63,581 nucleotides of DNA, from NCBI RefSeq assembly GCF_029892105.1, contig NZ_JARZAJ010000037.1, positions 1 through 63,581 of the forward strand. The letters are read 5' to 3'. Shown here piece by piece: positions 60,262 through 63,581 of this stretch. The stretch comes from Kitasatospora sp. GP82 (GTDB taxonomy: Bacteria; Actinomycetota; Actinomycetes; Streptomycetales; Streptomycetaceae). Both the position numbers and the translations under genes were made by a program. The notes beneath the pieces are model-generated. The model was not told the origin of the DNA. It saw nothing but the letters and a program-made list of their open reading frames with translations, and did no database searches. Numbering within the stretch: position 1 is the stretch's first letter; each line of letters starts with the position of its first letter.

Positions 60262-60298
60262 ATGTCTCATGAGACATGCTGAGCGCGAAGAACACGTC
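60262..60298 (-). repeat. Right end of element 2 with 16-bp palindrome
   Basis: ATGTCTCATGAGACAT (60262-60277) is a perfect palindrome made of two opposed TGTCTCA units. The outer unit lies 19 bases from the junction trio GTC (60296-60298). Read inward, GTGTTCTTCGCGCTC precedes it. This matches the left end of element 2 and the TGTCTCA sites of element 1. Confidence 0.72.
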
Positions 60299-60795
60299 CA
60301 CGCCATATAGCCGAGATCCTCCAACGGGGAGCCGGGTGCCGCGGTGTCGAAGTCGATGAGAGCTGCCGGCACTCCGTCGCGGAAGACGACGTTGTTCGGT
60401 CCGGGGTCGTGGTGGCAGACCACCGGGAATCGGCCGGCGAGGTCGCTTCCTCTGGTGGCGTCGTGGAATGAGCGTAGGAGCGTACCGGCGGCGCTGACCT
60501 GCTGGTTTGACCAGGTGCGGAATCGTGCGGGGACCTCGCCAGGCAGGAAGTCGAGGATGTCGGTCGCTCCCTCGCGCCGAAGGTAGCGCGGCGCGCCGTC
60601 GAAGCCGCGGGCGTGCAGCAGCCCGAGGAGGGCGGCGACGAAGGGTGAGGCTGGGGTGGAAGGGCGACGGACTGTGGCGCCGTCACGGGCGATGCCCGTC
60701 GTCATGCGCCCGCCGGTCAACGCGACGGCTCCCGGTGCGGGGAGCTCCGGCGGTGCATCGGCGGCTGGTGGGCCGGGCCGGTCGGGGTGTTTCAT
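60299..60795 (-). pseudogene. APH-like phosphotransferase, 5' half (split by element 2)
   Basis: On the minus strand the frame starts at ATG 60795 and encodes about 165 residues: VALTGGRMTTGIARDGATVR, SPFVAALLGLLHARGFDGAP, VVCHHDPGPNNVVF and ALIDFDTAAPGSPLEDLGYM, followed by AW, after which element sequence begins. The start lies in an ATGA overlap with the acetyltransferase stop, so the intact gene was the second member of an operon. Its remainder is at 49587-49872. Confidence 0.88.
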
Positions 60796-61331
60796 CGGTC
60801 TGGCCGTGTGAGCAGGTCGGTGTGCAGACGGCGTGCTGACTGCTGCCGGCTGACCTTTTTCAGCGCCCGGTTGATGTCGGGGTTGCGACCGGGAACGTAC
60901 GCGGGGATCGGTGCGTACCCGCACGTGGTGTACAGGGCGAGGGCGGCGACGTTGCGTACGCCGGTCTCCAGCAGGATCTCGGTGGGGCCACGGTCGAGTA
61001 CGTCTTGTTCCAGAGCGGCGAGGATCCGGCAGCCGAGCCCCTGGCCGCGGGCGGGCGGGGCTACGTACATCCGCTTGATCTCGGCGGTCGAGGCGTTGAG
61101 CGTGCGCCAGCCTCCGCAGGCCAGTGCCGGTCCATCCCCGAGCCGGGCGATCAGGAACAGGCCGTTGGGGGCGGCGAACTCCGCGTCCTCGGTGGCCCCG
61201 GGGTCGTCGGCGGTGCCGTAGGTGGCCAGCTGTTCCTGGTGGAGGGCTTGGGTGAGGGTGCGGGCGTCGGAGCTGCCGTACGGGACGGCGGTGAGTGTCC
61301 ATTGAGGGGCGGCCTGGAGCGGCGAGGTCAT
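60792..61331 (-). CDS. GNAT-family N-acetyltransferase
   Basis: The 179-residue product has the acetyl-CoA binding motif A: IKRMYVAPPARGQGLGCRIL, with R/Q-x-x-G-x-G/A as RGQGLG. ETGVRNVAALALYTTCGYAP forms the following motif B region. It starts at ATG 61331 in an ATGA overlap with a short upstream frame. It ends in an ATGA overlap with the split phosphotransferase, so acetylation and phosphorylation were once co-expressed. This pairing resembles resistance or metabolite-modification operons. Substrate unknown. Confidence 0.86.
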   Translation of the reverse strand: MTSPLQAAPQWTLTAVPYGSSDARTLTQALHQEQLATYGTADDPGATEDAEFAAPNGLFLIARLGDGPALACGGWRTLNASTAEIKRMYVAPPARGQGLGCRILAALEQDVLDRGPTEILLETGVRNVAALALYTTCGYAPIPAYVPGRNPDINRALKKVSRQQSARRLHTDLLTRPDR

Positions 61332-61528
61332 GGTGTCGATAGTGCCGTGCGTAGGGCGTCCAGCGCATCACTGTGCCCGGCGGCGCGCAGTTGCCGACCG
61401 CCGGCTGTGCGGACCGTGGTGAGGATGGTGCGGCACCGGCTGGACTGCATCTTCGGGAGCGCAGTGATCCAGTGCGCGGTGGGCTTCGGCAGCCCGGGAT
61501 CCGATGCTGCCTCTGGACACCCACGCAT
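61328..61528 (-). CDS. Possible small protein coupled to the acetyltransferase
   Basis: A 66-residue frame from ATG 61528 ends in an ATGA overlap with the acetyltransferase start. The C-terminal part (HSDALDALRTALSTP) looks like a natural helix; the rest is mixed. There is no convincing ribosome site. It may be the end of a truncated gene. The remaining 61529-61658 has no gene. Confidence 0.3.
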   Translation of the reverse strand: MRGCPEAASDPGLPKPTAHWITALPKMQSSRCRTILTTVRTAGGRQLRAAGHSDALDALRTALSTP

Positions 61529-61658
61529 GACGGACCACGCCGAACCGGGCGACCCAACCGAGACTCTGAACCCGTAAACACGATCGCTGGTGATCCAGCG
61601 GCGGGCCCGACCCGGCTACGACCCCGGCTGTCACCCTCAGCAGGGATAGGGTTCCGGC

Positions 61659-62771
61659 ATGACCGATACGGGGGGAATCCGGCTCAACCTCGCTGGGATC
61701 GAGGCGGCACTCGAGCGGAACGGCCACGACAGCTGCCACATCGAGTTCGTACCGGACCGCCCTGGCGGCTCCAGGTGGGACGGCGACAACACCGATTTGC
61801 TCGCAGCAACCGAGGCCGCGCTCGCGGCCGCGGACCGGGACGGAACGGACGATGCGATGTGGGGCCAAGGGCCGGTGCTCACCCTGGACGGCACCGGCCT
61901 GACACTCAAGGGCTACGCCGGCCCCGCGTCGCTGACCACCTGGCTGGAGGACTTCAGCACATCCCTGCGACAGCAGGGGCAGTCGGGATTGGTCCGTGCG
62001 ACCTCCAGCGTGATGCCGCCTCACTGGCTGCGCCACGGGCGCGAACTACGCGCCACCGCCTTCGTCGCCCTCGACCACGCGCTCACCGGCCGCGCCGATG
62101 TCCTCCTGTGGGGCGAGCGGGCGGCCAGCTGGGCCGCCCACGCCGGCGGGACCGCTCACCTGAGCGCAACACCGATCCTCCAGCACGACCCTGCCGGGCC
62201 TGCGGAGATCGCGGCGCACCTGACCGCCACTCTCCGCGGCTCCGACACTGCGACGCTCATGCAGTACGAGGAAGCGGAGGCCCGCGCTGCTCGGGTGTTC
62301 GTCCAGCGGGACGGCCTGGCTGTCTACCAGGCGTACGACCCCGCCCTGCCGTGGACCGAACTGATCGACCGCGTCCGGGACGCCGTCGTCGCCGAGGCAC
62401 CCAGCGCCCGGCTCGCCTTCGTCGCGATGACCGGCCTGTGGGCCTACAGCTGGGAGGACCGCGGCAGGCAACTGCCCGCTCTGCCCACCATCTCCACCAC
62501 CGACCTACGAGCCAACCACTCTGTCTGGAGCCGGCACGTACCGGACGCCCACGGCATCCAGCTCCTCACCGGCGCCCACCTCGACCGGGCCGAGGATCTG
62601 TCCGGGTGGTCTGTCACCGAAATCCGACCGGACCGCTTCCTGGTGGAGGACCGGAACCCGGATGCCTGGTTCTCGCCCGACGGTCCCGACCCCGAGCTCG
62701 TTGAGCGGGCACGCCGGGACTTCGGCCGCCTCATCATTCCCGATGGCCCCGTGGGCGGCAGCGAACGCTGA
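61659..62771 (+). CDS. Hypothetical protein
   Basis: The 370-residue product starts at ATG 61659. It alternates strands and helices, with DLLAATEAALAAADRDGTDD, a Trp-rich middle (HWLRHGRELRATAFVALDHA) and VEDRNPDAWFSPDGPDPELV near the end. I see no catalytic motif and do not recognise the family. It is likely cytoplasmic. The next gene begins 29 bases downstream. Confidence 0.6.
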   Translation: MTDTGGIRLNLAGIEAALERNGHDSCHIEFVPDRPGGSRWDGDNTDLLAATEAALAAADRDGTDDAMWGQGPVLTLDGTGLTLKGYAGPASLTTWLEDFSTSLRQQGQSGLVRATSSVMPPHWLRHGRELRATAFVALDHALTGRADVLLWGERAASWAAHAGGTAHLSATPILQHDPAGPAEIAAHLTATLRGSDTATLMQYEEAEARAARVFVQRDGLAVYQAYDPALPWTELIDRVRDAVVAEAPSARLAFVAMTGLWAYSWEDRGRQLPALPTISTTDLRANHSVWSRHVPDAHGIQLLTGAHLDRAEDLSGWSVTEIRPDRFLVEDRNPDAWFSPDGPDPELVERARRDFGRLIIPDGPVGGSER

Positions 62772-62799
62772 AGTGCAGACACGACCGCCGGAGGTTGGC

Positions 62800-63411
62800 A
62801 TGGATGGGAAATCGCTCGTCGACTTCATGAACGCGCCCGCTCGCTATCCCCGTCACACGTTCCGCGGGGACGGGTCACTGGATCCGGTGCACGTCGGAGA
62901 TCTCAGCCAGGTCTGCGAAGGGGTGAGTCGGCTCGTTGACCTGCTGAGCATTGACCATTTTGCCCTTCGGACAGAGAACTGGTCCGGCCTGGTCGTGGTC
63001 TACGGCATGGACGAGCCGGAGCCGCGAGACCGACTGCGCGAGGCCCTGGTGAAGGACGGGTTCGCGGTGACGGTGCGCCACGACGAGTACGGCACCGCGC
63101 TGGAGGTCCACCCCAGGACAGCCGATCTGATCATGACCCGGTACGACCTGCTCGTGGACACGATCGCTGAGGTTCTGCCGGAGGCGAGCAGCATCACCGG
63201 TCTTCAGGCCGCAGTCACACAGCGTCTCGGACATCCGGTGCCCACCGGCCTGCTCCACACCGCGATCCGGATCTTCGACATGTCCCTCATGACCCGTCGG
63301 AGCGGCGGGGAATTCGGGTCGAAAGTCCCCGAGGGGATGGTGCGCCTGGTGACCGCCGCCCTGGAGACCGGCGTGATCCCGCCCTTGTGCACGCGGTTGC
63401 CGACTGCGTAA
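62800..63411 (+). CDS. Hypothetical protein
   Basis: The 203-residue product starts at ATG 62800, five bases after GGAGG. It has two strand-helix blocks (FALRTENWSGLVVVYGMDEP, DGFAVTVRHDEYGTALEVHP) and a helical C terminus (GLLHTAIRIFDMSLMTRRSG). No motif is recognised. It follows the gene at 61659 by 29 bases and is probably co-transcribed with it. Confidence 0.6.
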   Translation: MDGKSLVDFMNAPARYPRHTFRGDGSLDPVHVGDLSQVCEGVSRLVDLLSIDHFALRTENWSGLVVVYGMDEPEPRDRLREALVKDGFAVTVRHDEYGTALEVHPRTADLIMTRYDLLVDTIAEVLPEASSITGLQAAVTQRLGHPVPTGLLHTAIRIFDMSLMTRRSGGEFGSKVPEGMVRLVTAALETGVIPPLCTRLPTA

Positions 63412-63581
63412 CTACTGACTGCATACCCCGCCTGAGATCACGCCGCAGTGTTCGCGGCCGGAACCTCGAGCGGGGTCCCCGCACTCCCCCAAGGGGGGGG
63501 GGGGGCCCCCCGGCCCGGGAACTCGGGACCCCCCAAACGACGTGGTGGGCGGGTGTGGTGGGGGGGGTGGGCGCAGCGGGG
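63412..63581. other. Low-complexity right edge
   Basis: After the last gene the sequence becomes G-rich, with a run of 13 G followed by C6 (about 63493-63512), then GGCCCGGGAACTCGGGACC and a G/T-rich tail. The G/T richness resembles the first 230 bases of the window in the same strand sense. This would fit a circular molecule cut here, or a poorly resolved assembly end. It is not the inverted copy of the left edge expected of a linear telomere pair. Confidence 0.4.

Larger units (their letters stand above)
49873..60298 (+). mobile_element. Element 2: related but damaged recombinase-trio element (about 10.4 kb)
   Basis: The boundaries are the two halves of one phosphotransferase gene; GTC is shared by both junctions (49870-49872, 60296-60298). 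Inside are remnants of recombinases A and B, an intact recombinase C, a small coiled-coil gene, and cargo (hypothetical, Nudix, aminotransferase, dehydrogenase, HTH-TPR regulator, phosphotransferase). Inward ends are TCTTCTTTCTGCTG and GTGTTCTTCGCGCTC, each followed by TGTCTCATGAGA. Loss of A and most of B means it should not move without help. Confidence 0.83.

Noticed and set aside
60220..61581. Single 453-residue minus-strand protein
   Set aside because: Its first half is a shadow of the acetyltransferase. Only the part from ATG 60795 is real, and its last residues are element sequence.
63493..63512. G13-C6 homopolymer as a biological signal
   Set aside because: A run of this kind at the edge of a sequence is more likely an assembly or base-calling artefact.
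1..63581. Linear-plasmid telomeres at both edges
   Set aside because: The right edge, complemented, does not match the left edge, and neither edge shows the ordered palindromes of known Streptomyces telomeres. Both edges are G/T-rich in the same strand sense, which fits a circular or simply cut sequence better.

Overview
The window is GC-rich, has actinomycete codon bias, many GTG/TTG starts, ATGA/TGATG gene overlaps and GGAGG-type ribosome sites. This points to Streptomyces or a close relative. A P4/D5-type replicative helicase beside clusters of GGGACTGAA iterons, no ribosomal or core metabolic genes, and dense accessory cargo suggest a plasmid or large accessory island. I see no partition or conjugation genes, and neither edge proves a telomere.

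Layout. 1-2360: non-coding, with AGACC repeats, small hairpins and two iteron clusters around one uncertain gene. 2361-4642: replication module. 4643-12238: two paralogous proteins (degenerate nucleotidyltransferase-like fold plus two zinc ribbons), each behind a matching pair of tandem 20-bp dyads, with hypothetical genes between. 12498-19904: PIN-like protein, hypotheticals, a CPBP membrane protease, an HTH-TPR regulator, a glycosyltransferase and an HD nucleotidase-like protein. 20630-28677: a seven-gene collinear cluster. It joins nucleobase-type enzymes (deaminase-like/methyltransferase, SMUG2-like DUF4918 protein, deoxyribosyltransferase-like protein) to a small polyketide line (ACP-adenylation, ketosynthase, Cys-less ketosynthase, ACP-thioesterase). 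It looks like an undescribed nucleobase-polyketide hybrid pathway. 28752-32271: a small deoxyribosyltransferase-like gene, a kinase-like gene and a frameshifted AlkD-type gene.

32383-61331 holds two related recombinase-trio elements. Element 1 (about 32644-46629, 14.0 kb) splits a Nudix gene exactly in the Nudix box. Element 2 (about 49873-60298, 10.4 kb) splits a phosphotransferase gene. Removing each element restores an exact open frame (246 and 261 codons). All four ends carry TGTCTCA 17-20 bp inside the junction. Each element also carries an intact gene of the same subfamily as the gene it broke. Element 1 has a complete set of three tyrosine recombinases plus a small coiled-coil protein. 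Its cargo includes a candidate RiPP operon (44-residue precursor, radical SAM-SPASM enzyme, two kinase-like proteins) divergent from an HTH-TPR regulator. Element 2 has lost most of its first two recombinases and carries a dehydrogenase/aminotransferase/Nudix operon, again divergent from an HTH-TPR regulator.

61328-63411 holds hypothetical genes, and the last 170 bases are low-complexity sequence. Functions are inferred from sequence motifs read by eye; no database search was run.
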